A stretch of 10,872 nucleotides of DNA, from positions 1 through 10,872 of the forward strand of contig DMCT01000151.1 of assembly GCA_003446665.1 (NCBI GenBank), read 5' to 3'. Position numbers and translations under genes: made by a program. The number at the start of each line of letters is the position of its first letter. Within the stretch, counting starts at the first letter, position 1. Source of the DNA: Synergistaceae bacterium (lineage in GTDB: Bacteria; Synergistota; Synergistia; Synergistales; Thermovirgaceae). This document shows, piece by piece, positions 1-7,069 of the stretch. The notes beneath the pieces are model-generated. The model was given only the letters and a program-made list of their open reading frames with translations, did not search any database and was not told where the DNA came from.

Positions 1-230
1 ATCTGGACCTCGGATATGAACGCCGAACCATAGTTTCCGGGATCCGGGAAGCCTATACCCCGGAGGACCTTGAGGGGATGAGGATAATCGTGATTTGCAA
101 CCTGAAACCTGCGACCATACGCGGCGTGCAAAGCAAGGGAATGCTGCTTGCCGCGGAGACACCCGATGGCGAGGGACTGGCGCTTTTGACGGTGGACAGG
201 GACATCCCGCTGGGTGCGCGGGTTAGATGA
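1..230 (+). CDS. metG: Methionyl-tRNA synthetase, C-terminal end (partial)
   Basis: Only the last 75 complete codons, ending in TGA at 228-230, are in the window; the gene continues off the left edge. The fragment reads as the C-terminal tRNA-binding OB-fold (Trbp111/EMAPII type) found at the end of many bacterial methionyl-tRNA synthetases, which helps hold tRNA-Met during charging in the cytoplasm. Recognisable parts are LDLGYERRTIVSGI at the left edge, a YTPEDLEG stretch, then NLKPATIRGVQSKGMLLAA, the most typical motif of this fold. A stand-alone Trbp111/CsaA-like protein or a PheT N-terminal domain has the same fold and cannot be excluded from the fragment alone. The following tatD favours metG, because metG-tatD is a common bacterial pair, as in Bacillus. 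The 27-base gap to tatD suggests co-transcription. Confidence 0.78.
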   Translation, partial: LDLGYERRTIVSGIREAYTPEDLEGMRIIVICNLKPATIRGVQSKGMLLAAETPDGEGLALLTVDRDIPLGARVR

Positions 231-257
231 CGGAAAGATCGTAAGGGAAATAACCTC

Positions 258-1046
258 ATGAATTTCGCAGGATATATCGACACACATTGCCACTTGGCGA
301 TGCATCCTCTTGTAGAGGATGTTCCTGGAGTCATAGCGAGAGCCCGCGACTGCGGGCTTTCTCGCATGTTGGTAGTAGCTTCCGACGGAAAAAGCTCACA
401 AGGCGTGTTAGACCTCGTCGAACGTTACGGTAGGGATGGACTCTCGGCAGCAGTAGGAATACATCCTCATGACGCGAAAAGCTGTCCAGGCGGTCTTCCC
501 TCTGAAATCAGGGAATTCGCCGGTCTTCCCGCAGTGGCGGCCATTGGTGAAACGGGCCTTGACTATTATTATGATCATTCACCCCGAGAGGTCCAACGGG
601 CCCTTTTCAGGGAACATATCGACCTGGCCAGGGATTTGGGAAAGCCTCTGGTTGTCCACATAAGGGATGCCTACGACGACGCCTTACAGATACTTGAGGA
701 AGAAAGGGCTTCGGACTGCGGCGGAGTGATCCACTGTTTTTCCGCAACAGTGGAGTACGCCCGAAAGGCGATGGAACTCGGATTCTACATTTCTTTTTCG
801 GGGCTTGTTACCTTTCCAAATGCCGGAAACTTGAGAAAAACGGCGGCGCTTCTTCCAGAGGAGGTAATACTTTGCGAGACCGACGCGCCCTTTCTTGCGC
901 CCCAGCCGGTAAGAGGAAAAACGAATGAACCTGCGAATGTCCGTTTTGTTTATGAAGAAATCGCGCGTTCGCGGGGCGTTGCTCTTGACGAACTGGTGGC
1001 TGTCGTTGAAAGAAACGCCACGAGGCTTTTCGGATGGGGAGTGTGA
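258..1046 (+). CDS. tatD: TatD-family metal-dependent hydrolase/deoxyribonuclease
   Basis: This is a complete 262-residue protein, the usual TatD length, with a TIM-barrel amidohydrolase fold. The metal ligands and catalytic residues are all present: the HxH pair H10/H12 in DTHCHL, E98 in [10 protein letters not shown]134 in VVHIRDA, H159 in GVIHCFS and D209 in [10 protein letters not shown]. Family members are cytoplasmic Mg/Mn-dependent 3'-5' nucleases linked to DNA repair or turnover and, in some species, D-aminoacyl-tRNA deacylation; the substrate here is not shown by the sequence. The ATG at 258 is chosen because it puts the HxH motif ten residues in, as in homologues, and AAGGGA at 243-248 gives a modest ribosome-binding site 9 bases upstream. 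The 3' end overlaps tgt by 13 bases, implying translational coupling. Two hairpins lie in the first part of the gene (303-365). Confidence 0.93.
   Translation: MNFAGYIDTHCHLAMHPLVEDVPGVIARARDCGLSRMLVVASDGKSSQGVLDLVERYGRDGLSAAVGIHPHDAKSCPGGLPSEIREFAGLPAVAAIGETGLDYYYDHSPREVQRALFREHIDLARDLGKPLVVHIRDAYDDALQILEEERASDCGGVIHCFSATVEYARKAMELGFYISFSGLVTFPNAGNLRKTAALLPEEVILCETDAPFLAPQPVRGKTNEPANVRFVYEEIARSRGVALDELVAVVERNATRLFGWGV
303..365 (+). other. Two adjacent hairpins within the start of tatD
   Basis: The first is an 8-bp perfect stem, CATCCTCT (303-310) with AGAGGATG (314-321), around a TGT triloop. The second pairs GCGAGA+GCCCGC (336-347) with GCGGGC (352-357) and TCTCGC (360-365), making 12 bp with a GACT loop and a two-T bulge. 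The second stem followed by TTT resembles a short intrinsic terminator and lies 80-110 bases into the gene. A role as attenuator or mRNA structure is inference; both could simply reflect codon choice. Confidence 0.4.
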
Positions 1047-2173
1047 ATGGCTTGGGTTGTTTCAGGATAGAAGCTTCCTGTCAGAAAACAGGTGCGCGAG
1101 CTGGTATACTCGAGACGCGACATGGTTTCGTGAAGACACCTGTGTTCATGCCCGTGGGGACACAGGCCACGGTAAAGGCCATGGCCCCTTTCGAGCTCAA
1201 AGCGATCGGCTCGCAGATCATCCTTTCGAATACGTATCATCTCTACCTGCGGCCCGGGCAGGATGTGATAAACGAAGCGGGTGGCCTGCACAAATTCATG
1301 GGCTGGGATCGACCAATACTGACCGACAGCGGCGGATTCCAGGTTTTTTCCCTGTCGGACCTGAGGGAAGTGAACGATGAAGGTGTGGTCTTCCAGTCAC
1401 ATCTGGACGGCAGAAGGCATTTTCTTACGCCTGAACTGGCCGTCAGTATACAAGAGAAGCTGGGAAGCGACATCGCAATGTGTCTCGACGAATGTGTCCC
1501 CTACCCCTGCGATGAAAAAAGATCCGCCGGAGCCGTTAAAAGGACCATAGAATGGGCTGCCCGTTGCAAAAAAGCCCATTCGCGGGAAGGCCAGCTGCTT
1601 TTCGGAATAGTCCAGGGATCGATTTTCCCTTCCCAGAGGCGCCATTGTGCCGAGGCCCTTTCGGAAGCGGATTTTCCTGGATACGGCATCGGGGGTCTCT
1701 CAGTGGGCGAGCCTCACGAAATCATGTACGAAATGCTGGACGAACTTGCCCCGGTCCTGCCGGCGCTAAAACCGCGCTACCTTATGGGAGTTGGATATCC
1801 GCCCAACCTCATTGAAGGTGTTGCCAGGGGCGTGGACATGTTTGACTGCGTCCTTCCTACCAGGCTTGGTCGAAACGGTACGGTCTTTACCTCGAGAGGA
1901 AGGCTTAATATCAAAAACAGCGTATTCGAAAGGGACTTTGGCCCCATCGAACAGGGTTGTACCTGTTACGCCTGCAGGACAGTGACGAGAGCCTATATAC
2001 GTCATCTGTACCGGTCGAGGGAAATATTGGCTTCGCGGCTGTGCACCTGGCATAATCTTCATTTCCTCCAGAAGTTAATGGAACGCGTAAGAAGTGCTAT
2101 AGTCGAGGGGACCTTCGAAATGTTCCGCAAGGAATTCAACGAGACCTTCAGGGATGGTGAGAATACGCCTTGA
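1034..2173 (+). CDS. tgt: tRNA-guanine(34) transglycosylase (queuine tRNA-ribosyltransferase)
   Basis: This complete 379-residue enzyme exchanges guanine 34 for preQ1 in the anticodons of tRNA-Asp, Asn, His and Tyr, the committed tRNA step of queuosine synthesis in bacteria. The TIM-barrel signatures are all visible: [12 protein letters not shown] near residue 37, LSNTYHL at 64-70, the catalytic acid/base D98 in [16 protein letters not shown] at 191-195, the base-recognising GGLSVGE at 220-226 and the nucleophile D271 in MFDCVLPTR. Zinc ligands are C309, C311, C314 and H340. Spacing matches the well-studied Zymomonas enzyme closely. The ATG at 1034 lies 8 bases after CGAGG and gives a normal-length N-terminus; in-frame GTG 1043 or TTG 1052 remain possible. 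It overlaps tatD by 13 bases and its TGA overlaps the next gene's TTG, so all three are probably translated from one mRNA. Confidence 0.96.
   Translation: MGSVNGLGCFRIEASCQKTGARAGILETRHGFVKTPVFMPVGTQATVKAMAPFELKAIGSQIILSNTYHLYLRPGQDVINEAGGLHKFMGWDRPILTDSGGFQVFSLSDLREVNDEGVVFQSHLDGRRHFLTPELAVSIQEKLGSDIAMCLDECVPYPCDEKRSAGAVKRTIEWAARCKKAHSREGQLLFGIVQGSIFPSQRRHCAEALSEADFPGYGIGGLSVGEPHEIMYEMLDELAPVLPALKPRYLMGVGYPPNLIEGVARGVDMFDCVLPTRLGRNGTVFTSRGRLNIKNSVFERDFGPIEQGCTCYACRTVTRAYIRHLYRSREILASRLCTWHNLHFLQKLMERVRSAIVEGTFEMFRKEFNETFRDGENTP
2156..2172 (+). promoter_or_regulatory. Ribosome-binding site and TTG start at the tgt/sua5 junction
   Basis: GGTGAG at 2156-2161 lies 8 bases before the TTG at 2170-2172. 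That TTG shares bases with the TGA stop of tgt (2171-2173), giving the overlap TTGA. No in-frame ATG lies closer to the conserved [10 protein letters not shown] block in a position that would preserve the usual N-terminus, so the TTG decides the start. Terminating ribosomes could reinitiate here. Confidence 0.65.
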
Positions 2174-3138
2174 ACACGGAGATACTGCCTGTCGATAAAT
2201 GGAATCCCGATGAAAGGGTACTGGATTATGCCGCAGGAATACTCAAAGAAGGTGGACTTGTCGCCTTCCCTACCGAGACGGTATACGGGCTTGGGGCGAA
2301 TGCTCTCGATGCCGGTGCTGTTTTGAAGATCTTTGATGCCAAGGGCAGGCCTGCAGATAACCCCCTGATAGTACACGTTTCTTCGAGGGAACAGGCTAGG
2401 GATGTAGCAATTGTCGAAGACCGCGCCGAAGCTTTGATGGAAAGGTTCTGGCCCGGGCCTTTGACCCTGGTGTTGCCGGCAAAGTCTGGAGTTCCCAAAG
2501 AGGTGACGGCCGGTTTGGAAACTTTAGCCGTGAGAATGCCCGATCATCCAGTGGCCCTGGGACTCATAGAACGGGCCGGACTGCCCCTGGCGGCCCCAAG
2601 CGCGAACAAAAGCGGAAGACCCAGTCCGACGACGGCACAGACAGTTTACGACGATCTTGCCGGCAAAATACCGCTCATTCTCGACGCGGGTCCGACGGAG
2701 GTGGGCATGGAGTCCACCGTCTGCGCTATCGAAAAAGAGAGCCTGCGCATTTTCAGGCCCGGTGGCTGTACCCTCGAGGAGCTTGGCAAATTCGCCGAAA
2801 AAATCGTCTTTGAGACGGAAGGAGACCTGTCGAAATCGTCTCCGGGGTTGCGGCACAGGCACTATGCTCCGCAGGTGCCGTTGGTGCTCTACGACCCGGA
2901 GGCGAGGAAACCTTCCTTTTTTGAAAAAGGGCGTATCGGCTACATTGGAATGAACGTTCCCCCCTTTTCGGCGCTGCGGGTGATACGCTTCGATTCACCC
3001 GCTCATTTTGGAAGAGGTTTTTTCGCTGCACTTCGTGAGATGGAAAAGGAAGTTGACCTTATCGTAGTGGAACTGCCACCAGCCGAAGGAATAGGATATG
3101 CTCTACGGGACAGGATAAAGCGTGCTGCCGGAGGATAA
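2170..3138 (+). CDS. L-threonylcarbamoyladenylate synthase, Sua5/YwlC type
   Basis: This complete 322-residue protein makes threonylcarbamoyl-AMP from threonine, bicarbonate and ATP, the first step of the t6A modification at position 37 of ANN-decoding tRNAs. The N-terminal YrdC domain shows [13 protein letters not shown] at 33-45, the nucleotide-binding KGRP at 58-61 with NPLIVH after it, WPGPLTLVL at 94-102, [11 protein letters not shown] at 144-154 and EST at 181-183. A linker with [11 protein letters not shown] (224-234) leads to a C-terminal Sua5 domain (about 237-322) ending in [14 protein letters not shown]. The two-domain layout makes it Sua5/YwlC rather than the short TsaC form, so no symbol is forced. 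The start is a TTG overlapping the tgt stop. It is probably the last gene of the metG-tatD-tgt unit, and its partners TsaB, TsaD and TsaE are not in the window. A fresh promoter for the tRNA begins 5 bases after its stop. Confidence 0.94.
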   Translation: MNTEILPVDKWNPDERVLDYAAGILKEGGLVAFPTETVYGLGANALDAGAVLKIFDAKGRPADNPLIVHVSSREQARDVAIVEDRAEALMERFWPGPLTLVLPAKSGVPKEVTAGLETLAVRMPDHPVALGLIERAGLPLAAPSANKSGRPSPTTAQTVYDDLAGKIPLILDAGPTEVGMESTVCAIEKESLRIFRPGGCTLEELGKFAEKIVFETEGDLSKSSPGLRHRHYAPQVPLVLYDPEARKPSFFEKGRIGYIGMNVPPFSALRVIRFDSPAHFGRGFFAALREMEKEVDLIVVELPPAEGIGYALRDRIKRAAGG

Positions 3139-3142
3139 GGAC

Positions 3143-3171
3143 TTGCCAAAACGTGTGGCCGTTGTTACAAT
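3143..3171 (+). promoter_or_regulatory. Sigma-70 promoter for tRNA-Leu
   Basis: TTGCCA (3143-3148) and TACAAT (3166-3171) are separated by exactly 17 bases. Transcription would begin near 3178, about 9 bases before the mature tRNA 5' end. The bases after the -10 box (CATCGCCG) are GC-rich, as is common for stable-RNA promoters under stringent control; that regulatory reading is inference. Confidence 0.72.
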
Positions 3172-3186
3172 CATCGCCGTTGGAAA

Positions 3187-3272
3187 GGGGAAGTGGCGGA
3201 ATGGTAGACGCGCTGGCCTCAGGAGCCAGTGTCCGTAAGGATGTGGGGGTTCGAATCCCCCCTTCCCCACCA
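3187..3272 (+). tRNA. tRNA-Leu (anticodon CAG)
   Basis: This is a complete 86-base class II tRNA reading CUG codons. The acceptor stem pairs GGGGAAG (3187-3193) with CTTCCCC (3262-3268). The discriminator is A3269 and the CCA tail is encoded at 3270-3272. The anticodon stem CTGGC/GCCAG (3213-3217/3225-3229) encloses loop CTCAGGA with anticodon CAG at 3220-3222. The long variable arm (3230-3244, TCC/GGA with loop GTAA) is typical of leucine and serine tRNAs. The T arm is GGGGG, TTCGAAT, CCCCC at 3245-3261. The anticodon together with A73 identifies leucine. It has its own promoter and lies alone between the tRNA-modification genes and rpoB. Confidence 0.97.
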
Positions 3273-3357
3273 GGTTTATCCGAAAACCCGTAATGAACGG
3301 GGTGTGCAACCGATAAAGGAGGCGCCTGTCCCTTACCAAAAAAGAGAGATAAGGGGT
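3273..3357 (+). other. Spacer after tRNA-Leu with small and competing hairpins
   Basis: No gene is visible. CCCGT (3287-3291) pairs with ACGGG (3297-3301) around AATGA, but no T-run follows, so it is a weak terminator candidate for the tRNA; it may instead be a processing or end-protecting stem. CCCTTA (3330-3335) can pair with TAAGGG (3350-3355). The latter bases are also the left arm of the larger inverted repeat at 3351-3390, so the two structures exclude each other. AGGCGCCT at 3320-3327 is self-complementary. The A-rich stretch 3338-3350 forms the loop of the competing hairpin. Confidence 0.4.
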
Positions 3358-3390
3358 CATGCCGTGTCCCTTGACATGGTATGACCCTTT
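3351..3390 (+). terminator. Terminator-like 18-bp inverted repeat overlapping the rpoB promoter
   Basis: The left arm at 3351-3368 pairs with the right arm at 3373-3390 around a CCTT loop. Of the 18 consecutive pairs, 15 are Watson-Crick and 3 are G-U as RNA (3353/3388, 3361/3380, 3364/3377). The tail TTTCGTT after the GC-rich part (3388-3394) is a poor U-tract, so termination of upstream transcripts is plausible but unproven. The rpoB -35 box lies across the loop and the start of the right arm. It could instead be a genome-wide REP/MITE-like palindrome or a protein-binding site. Confidence 0.45.
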
Positions 3391-3399
3391 CGTTATCCT
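3371..3399 (+). promoter_or_regulatory. Sigma-70 promoter for rpoBC
   Basis: A perfect consensus -35 box, TTGACA (3371-3376), is followed by a 17-base spacer and TATCCT (3394-3399). The start of transcription would be near 3405-3408, giving a leader of about 50 bases. The region after the -10 box (ATTAGTTT) is AT-rich, unlike that of the tRNA promoter. It is the only good promoter seen in front of rpoB, although read-through from the tRNA promoter is possible. Confidence 0.75.
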
Positions 3400-3437
3400 A
3401 TTAGTTTGTCACGCAAAGATTCCTAATCCCCCAATGC

Positions 3438-3460
3438 AGGGAGGTTGTGTTTCTCCCATG
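3438..3460 (+). promoter_or_regulatory. rpoB ribosome-binding site in a possible hairpin
   Basis: AGGGAGG (3438-3444) is a strong Shine-Dalgarno sequence but lies 13 bases before the ATG at 3458, longer than usual. GGGAG (3439-3443) can pair with CTCCC (3453-3457) immediately before the ATG, or with CCCCC at 3428-3432 upstream. Either pairing would hide the site. This site and the upstream promoter fix the rpoB start at 3458. Confidence 0.55.
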
Positions 3461-6400
3461 GCCGAATTTGTTTCAGTTAGCAGCAAACGTAAGCGACTGA
3501 CTTTTGGTCGCGCCCGCGACCTGGTTGAACTTCCGGACCTTGTCGCGGTTCAGCGGGATTCCTTCCGATGGTTCTTTCAGCTCGATGAGTCTGGAGAGCT
3601 GAAAGATGCCGCGGAAAGGGAAAGTGTGGGTATTCAGGAGCTCTTCGATGAGATCTTCCCTATCGAGAGTTATGATGGTTCTTTCGCCCTGGAATTTGTC
3701 GATTACACTTTGGAGCCGTCCTCGATCACCCAGGAAGAAGCAAGAAAAAGGGACATGACATGGTCCCGGCCGGTGCGAGCCACTATTCGCCTGGTGAACA
3801 GAAAGACCCTCGAAATCAAGGAAGAGGACGTCTACCTTGGAGATTTCCCCACAATGACAGAACGGGGAACCTTCATCATCAACGGGACGGAAAGGGTCGT
3901 GGTGAACCAGTTGGCCCGGTCGGCTGGAGTCTATTTCAGCGCCGAGGAAGGAGTACCAGGCCAGGAACGGTACGCCGCAAAGGTAATCCCCGACAGGGGG
4001 GCATGGCTTGAATTCGACCTAACCCCGGGCGAGGTAATCTCCGTCAATATCGACAACAAGAAAAAGCTTCCGGTGACGATGCTCCTGAAGGCCTTTGGCG
4101 TCAAGGGCAACGACGAAATACTGAAGCTCTTCAACGGGGTCGAGGAACAGGTTGATCTCGTGGAAGACGAGGTCCGCGGGCATCTTATAGCCGAGAACGT
4201 CAGTAATGAGTCGGGACAGATTTTGATCCACCGCAACAAGCGTATCACCAAGGAAGACCTCGAGATTCTGTGGAACCTTGGCCGAACTAAAGTGTGGGTC
4301 TGGAAGGTCAATGGTGCCTTCGCTGCTACCCTCGAAAGGGATAACACCAGGACCGGCGACGATGCGGTGCTGGAAATATTCAGGCGACTAAGGCCGAATG
4401 AACCGGCTCGCATGGAAAACGCCAAAGAGTATGTCTACGGGCTCTTCTTCGATTCCAGACGTTACAATCTCGGACGGGTGGGTCGCTACAAGCTGAATCG
4501 CAGACTTGGACTGGACGTGCCTGAATCCACGCGGCTCCTTACGATCGAGGATATCGTCAGTATAGTCCAGGAATTGCTCAACCTGAGAAAAGGGACCGGC
4601 CGCGTCGACGACATAGATCACCTCGGAAACAGGCGCGTGCGGGCTGTGGGCGAGTTGCTCCAGAACCAGGTACGGATAGGCCTTTTGAGGATGGAACGTA
4701 TCGCCAAGGAACGCATGACCACTATTCCCGACCTTAACGAAGCGACCGCGAGGGACCTCATTAACGTGCGCCCCATCTCGGCGTCACTCAGGGAGTTTTT
4801 TGGTTCAGGCCAGCTTTCACAGTTCATGGACCAGACCAACCCGTTGGCGGAATTGACGCACCGGAGGCGCCTTTCGGCCCTCGGGCCCGGCGGGTTGAGC
4901 CGTGAAAGAGCTGGTTTCGAAGCAAGAGACGTACATTACACCCACTACGGAAGGGTTTGTCCCATAGAAACACCTGAAGGGCCCAACATTGGTCTCGTGA
5001 CGTCCCTCGCGGTGTATTCCAGGATTAACGAATACGGCTTCCTGCAGTCTCCGAAAAGAAAAGTGGAAAACGGCATCGTAACCAACAAGGTGGAGTACCT
5101 TTCCGCTGACGAGGAAGACGAATTCTACGTGGGCAGGGCGAATACACCCCTCACCCCGGACGGTTCGATCGCCGAAGAGGAAGTGCACGTAAGGTACAGG
5201 GACGATATCGTAGAAGTAAGGCCGGAGGAGGTCCAGTATCTGGATGTGTCTCCGAAGCAGATTGTTTCGGCCTCCACAGCGCTGATCCCCTTCCTCGAAC
5301 ACGACGACGCTAACCGAGCACTTATGGGGTCCAACATGCAACGCCAGGCCGTCCCACTGATCCAACCCGAGGCACCGCGGATCGGAACGGGCATAGAGGC
5401 CAAGATCGCAAAGGATTCCGGTTCCTGTGTTACGGCAAGACGTGCGGGGACAATTACCTATGTCGACTCTGGGAAAATCATAATACAGCCTGCGGACGGT
5501 GGAGAACCCGACGAGTATCACCTCGTTAAATTCAGGCGATCAAATCAGGGAACGGTCATACACCAGAAACCGATCGTAAAAGTGGGAGAGATAGTCGCCG
5601 CGGGCGACATCCTTGCCGACGGTCAGTCCGTCGAGAGCGGGGAGCTGGCGCTGGGCAGAAACATCCGGGTTGCTTTCGTCTCCTGGGAAGGCTACAACTA
5701 CGAAGACGCGATATTGGTTAGTGAAAGACTCGTAAAAGACGACATGTTCACATCCATACACATAGAAGAATATGAAACCGAGGCACGTGACACCAAGCTG
5801 GGGCCCGAGGAAATCACCAGGGATATCCCGAACGTCGGAGAGGATGCCCTCAAAAATCTCGATGAAACGGGCGTCGTCCGCGTAGGCGCGGAAGTCACGA
5901 CCGGGGATATCCTGGTAGGGAAGGTCACTCCCAAGGGAGAGACAGACCAGACCCCCGAAGAAAAACTGCTAAGGGCCATTTTCGGTGAAAAAGCCAGAGA
6001 GGTCAGAGACACTTCCTTGCGAATCCCTCATGGCGAAGGCGGCAAGGTAGTTGCCGTGAAACGGCTGAGCAGGCTTGAAAACGGCGATGAATTGAGCCCT
6101 GGGGTTAACGAAGTGATAAAGGTATACGTGGCCCAGCTCAGGAAAATAACCGTAGGCGACAAGATGGCGGGGCGTCACGGGAACAAGGGTGTTGTATCCA
6201 GAATCCTTCCGGAGGAGGATATGCCCTACATGCCGGACGGCACTCCCGTCGATGTGGTTTTGAACCCCCTGGGTGTCCCTAGCCGTATGAACCTCGGCCA
6301 GGTCCTGGAGACGATAATGGGTTTTGTCGCAGAAAAGAGGGGTTGGTACGTTTCCACTCCGGTTTTCGAAGGGGCCAAAGAAGGCGAGATTTTCGAACTG

Positions 6401-7066
6401 ATCGAGGACTTGCGTAAGGACGGCTTCCCCTGGCTCACAGAAGACGGCAGTATGACCCTCTACGACGGACGGACGGGAGAGCCGATGGAATACCCTGTCA
6501 CTGTAGGTTCGATGTACATGATGAAGCTCATCCACCTCGTGGATGACAAGATCCACGCCAGGTCAATCGGACCTTACAGCCTCATCACCCAGCAGCCGCT
6601 GGGGGGCAAGGCCCAGTTCGGGGGACAGAGGTTCGGCGAAATGGAAGTATGGGCGCTGGAAGGATATGGAGCGGCCCATATACTCCAGGAAATGCTGACA
6701 GTAAAGTCCGACGACATAAGAGGCAGGCTCAAGACCTACGAGCGTATAGTCAAGGGACAGAACCTTTCTGATCCAGGTGTCCCCGAGAGTTTCCGGGTTC
6801 TTGTCAAAGAACTGCAGGGCCTTGGGCTCGACGTCGAAATTTCTTACGATGACGGAAGCCGGGGAGAACTCGTTTACGAAGAAGAAGAAGAATACTTCCC
6901 GCGCTCCGGGCGGGGGAAAAGGGAACGGGCGGAAGAAAGCCCGGTCCGCCGTATGGAAGATATGTTCATAAACACCGGCGAAAATGACGCCATCGAAAAA
7001 GATAACGAGGGCGAATCGGTTTTTTTTGAAGATGTCCAGGACCCGAAAGAGGGGGCTGATGAATAA
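3458..7066 (+). CDS. rpoB: DNA-directed RNA polymerase, beta subunit
   Basis: This is the complete 1202-residue beta subunit, which with beta' forms the active-site cleft of RNA polymerase. It begins [18 protein letters not shown], the normal N-terminus. Domains follow in standard order: protrusion and lobe (about 20-440), fork and rifampicin region (447-515), external domains and flap, and the C-terminal clamp (about 1040-1125). Catalytic lysines are K902 and K910 in [12 protein letters not shown], and the PIETPEGPN fork motif is at 502-510. Rifampicin-pocket residues Q455, D458, H468, R471, S473 and L475 are wild-type by alignment to E. coli Q513, D516, H526, R529, S531 and L533, so the enzyme is predicted sensitive. 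E. coli I572 is V514 here. After about residue 1128 comes a roughly 75-residue, mostly acidic tail (EEEEE at 1141-1145) like those of Firmicutes, with no clear domain. A run of eight T encodes VFF near 1188. The stop abuts the rpoC ATG. It lacks the usual rplJL upstream. Confidence 0.98.
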   Translation: MAEFVSVSSKRKRLTFGRARDLVELPDLVAVQRDSFRWFFQLDESGELKDAAERESVGIQELFDEIFPIESYDGSFALEFVDYTLEPSSITQEEARKRDMTWSRPVRATIRLVNRKTLEIKEEDVYLGDFPTMTERGTFIINGTERVVVNQLARSAGVYFSAEEGVPGQERYAAKVIPDRGAWLEFDLTPGEVISVNIDNKKKLPVTMLLKAFGVKGNDEILKLFNGVEEQVDLVEDEVRGHLIAENVSNESGQILIHRNKRITKEDLEILWNLGRTKVWVWKVNGAFAATLERDNTRTGDDAVLEIFRRLRPNEPARMENAKEYVYGLFFDSRRYNLGRVGRYKLNRRLGLDVPESTRLLTIEDIVSIVQELLNLRKGTGRVDDIDHLGNRRVRAVGELLQNQVRIGLLRMERIAKERMTTIPDLNEATARDLINVRPISASLREFFGSGQLSQFMDQTNPLAELTHRRRLSALGPGGLSRERAGFEARDVHYTHYGRVCPIETPEGPNIGLVTSLAVYSRINEYGFLQSPKRKVENGIVTNKVEYLSADEEDEFYVGRANTPLTPDGSIAEEEVHVRYRDDIVEVRPEEVQYLDVSPKQIVSASTALIPFLEHDDANRALMGSNMQRQAVPLIQPEAPRIGTGIEAKIAKDSGSCVTARRAGTITYVDSGKIIIQPADGGEPDEYHLVKFRRSNQGTVIHQKPIVKVGEIVAAGDILADGQSVESGELALGRNIRVAFVSWEGYNYEDAILVSERLVKDDMFTSIHIEEYETEARDTKLGPEEITRDIPNVGEDALKNLDETGVVRVGAEVTTGDILVGKVTPKGETDQTPEEKLLRAIFGEKAREVRDTSLRIPHGEGGKVVAVKRLSRLENGDELSPGVNEVIKVYVAQLRKITVGDKMAGRHGNKGVVSRILPEEDMPYMPDGTPVDVVLNPLGVPSRMNLGQVLETIMGFVAEKRGWYVSTPVFEGAKEGEIFELIEDLRKDGFPWLTEDGSMTLYDGRTGEPMEYPVTVGSMYMMKLIHLVDDKIHARSIGPYSLITQQPLGGKAQFGGQRFGEMEVWALEGYGAAHILQEMLTVKSDDIRGRLKTYERIVKGQNLSDPGVPESFRVLVKELQGLGLDVEISYDDGSRGELVYEEEEEYFPRSGRGKRERAEESPVRRMEDMFINTGENDAIEKDNEGESVFFEDVQDPKEGADE

Positions 7067-7069
7067 ATG
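7048..7069 (+). promoter_or_regulatory. rpoC ribosome-binding site and abutting start
   Basis: AGAGGGGG (7048-7055), inside the last codons of rpoB, precedes the rpoC ATG (7067-7069) by 11 bases. The rpoB TAA (7064-7066) touches that ATG with no spacer, so the two large subunits are probably made in equal amounts by coupled translation. The start gives an N-terminus of the usual length. Confidence 0.6.

Noticed and set aside
925..1380. Plus-strand open frame of 151 codons across the tatD/tgt junction
   Set aside because: It runs out of frame with both genes, whose conserved motifs cover the same bases.
3103..3360. Minus-strand open frame of 85 codons with a GGFEPP motif
   Set aside because: It is the complement of tRNA-Leu; GGFEPP-type peptides are a well-known spurious translation of tRNA T-arms. 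It also crosses both promoters.
3359..3457. Upstream in-frame ATG codons (3359 and 3434) as alternative rpoB starts
   Set aside because: The first lies upstream of the rpoB promoter, neither has a Shine-Dalgarno sequence, and the added residues do not match the conserved RpoB N-terminus, which begins at 3458.
4799..5000. Possible rifampicin-resistance changes in rpoB
   Set aside because: All major pocket residues match the sensitive form; the A at the S522-equivalent position and T at the N518-equivalent position are normal in Firmicutes-like enzymes.
4817..5521. Minus-strand open frame of 234 codons inside rpoB
   Set aside because: It lies wholly antisense to strongly conserved rpoB codons, has no ribosome-binding site I can see and no recognisable protein motif.
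5969..6556. Minus-strand open frame of 195 codons inside rpoB
   Set aside because: Antisense shadow of the conserved C-terminal half of rpoB; no motif and no supporting signals.
7019..7030. T8 run as a programmed frameshift site fusing rpoB to rpoC
   Set aside because: A -1 shift meets TGA at 7027-7029 at once, the other frame ends at a TAG shortly after the rpoC start, and there is no clear downstream stimulatory structure. No fusion product is possible.
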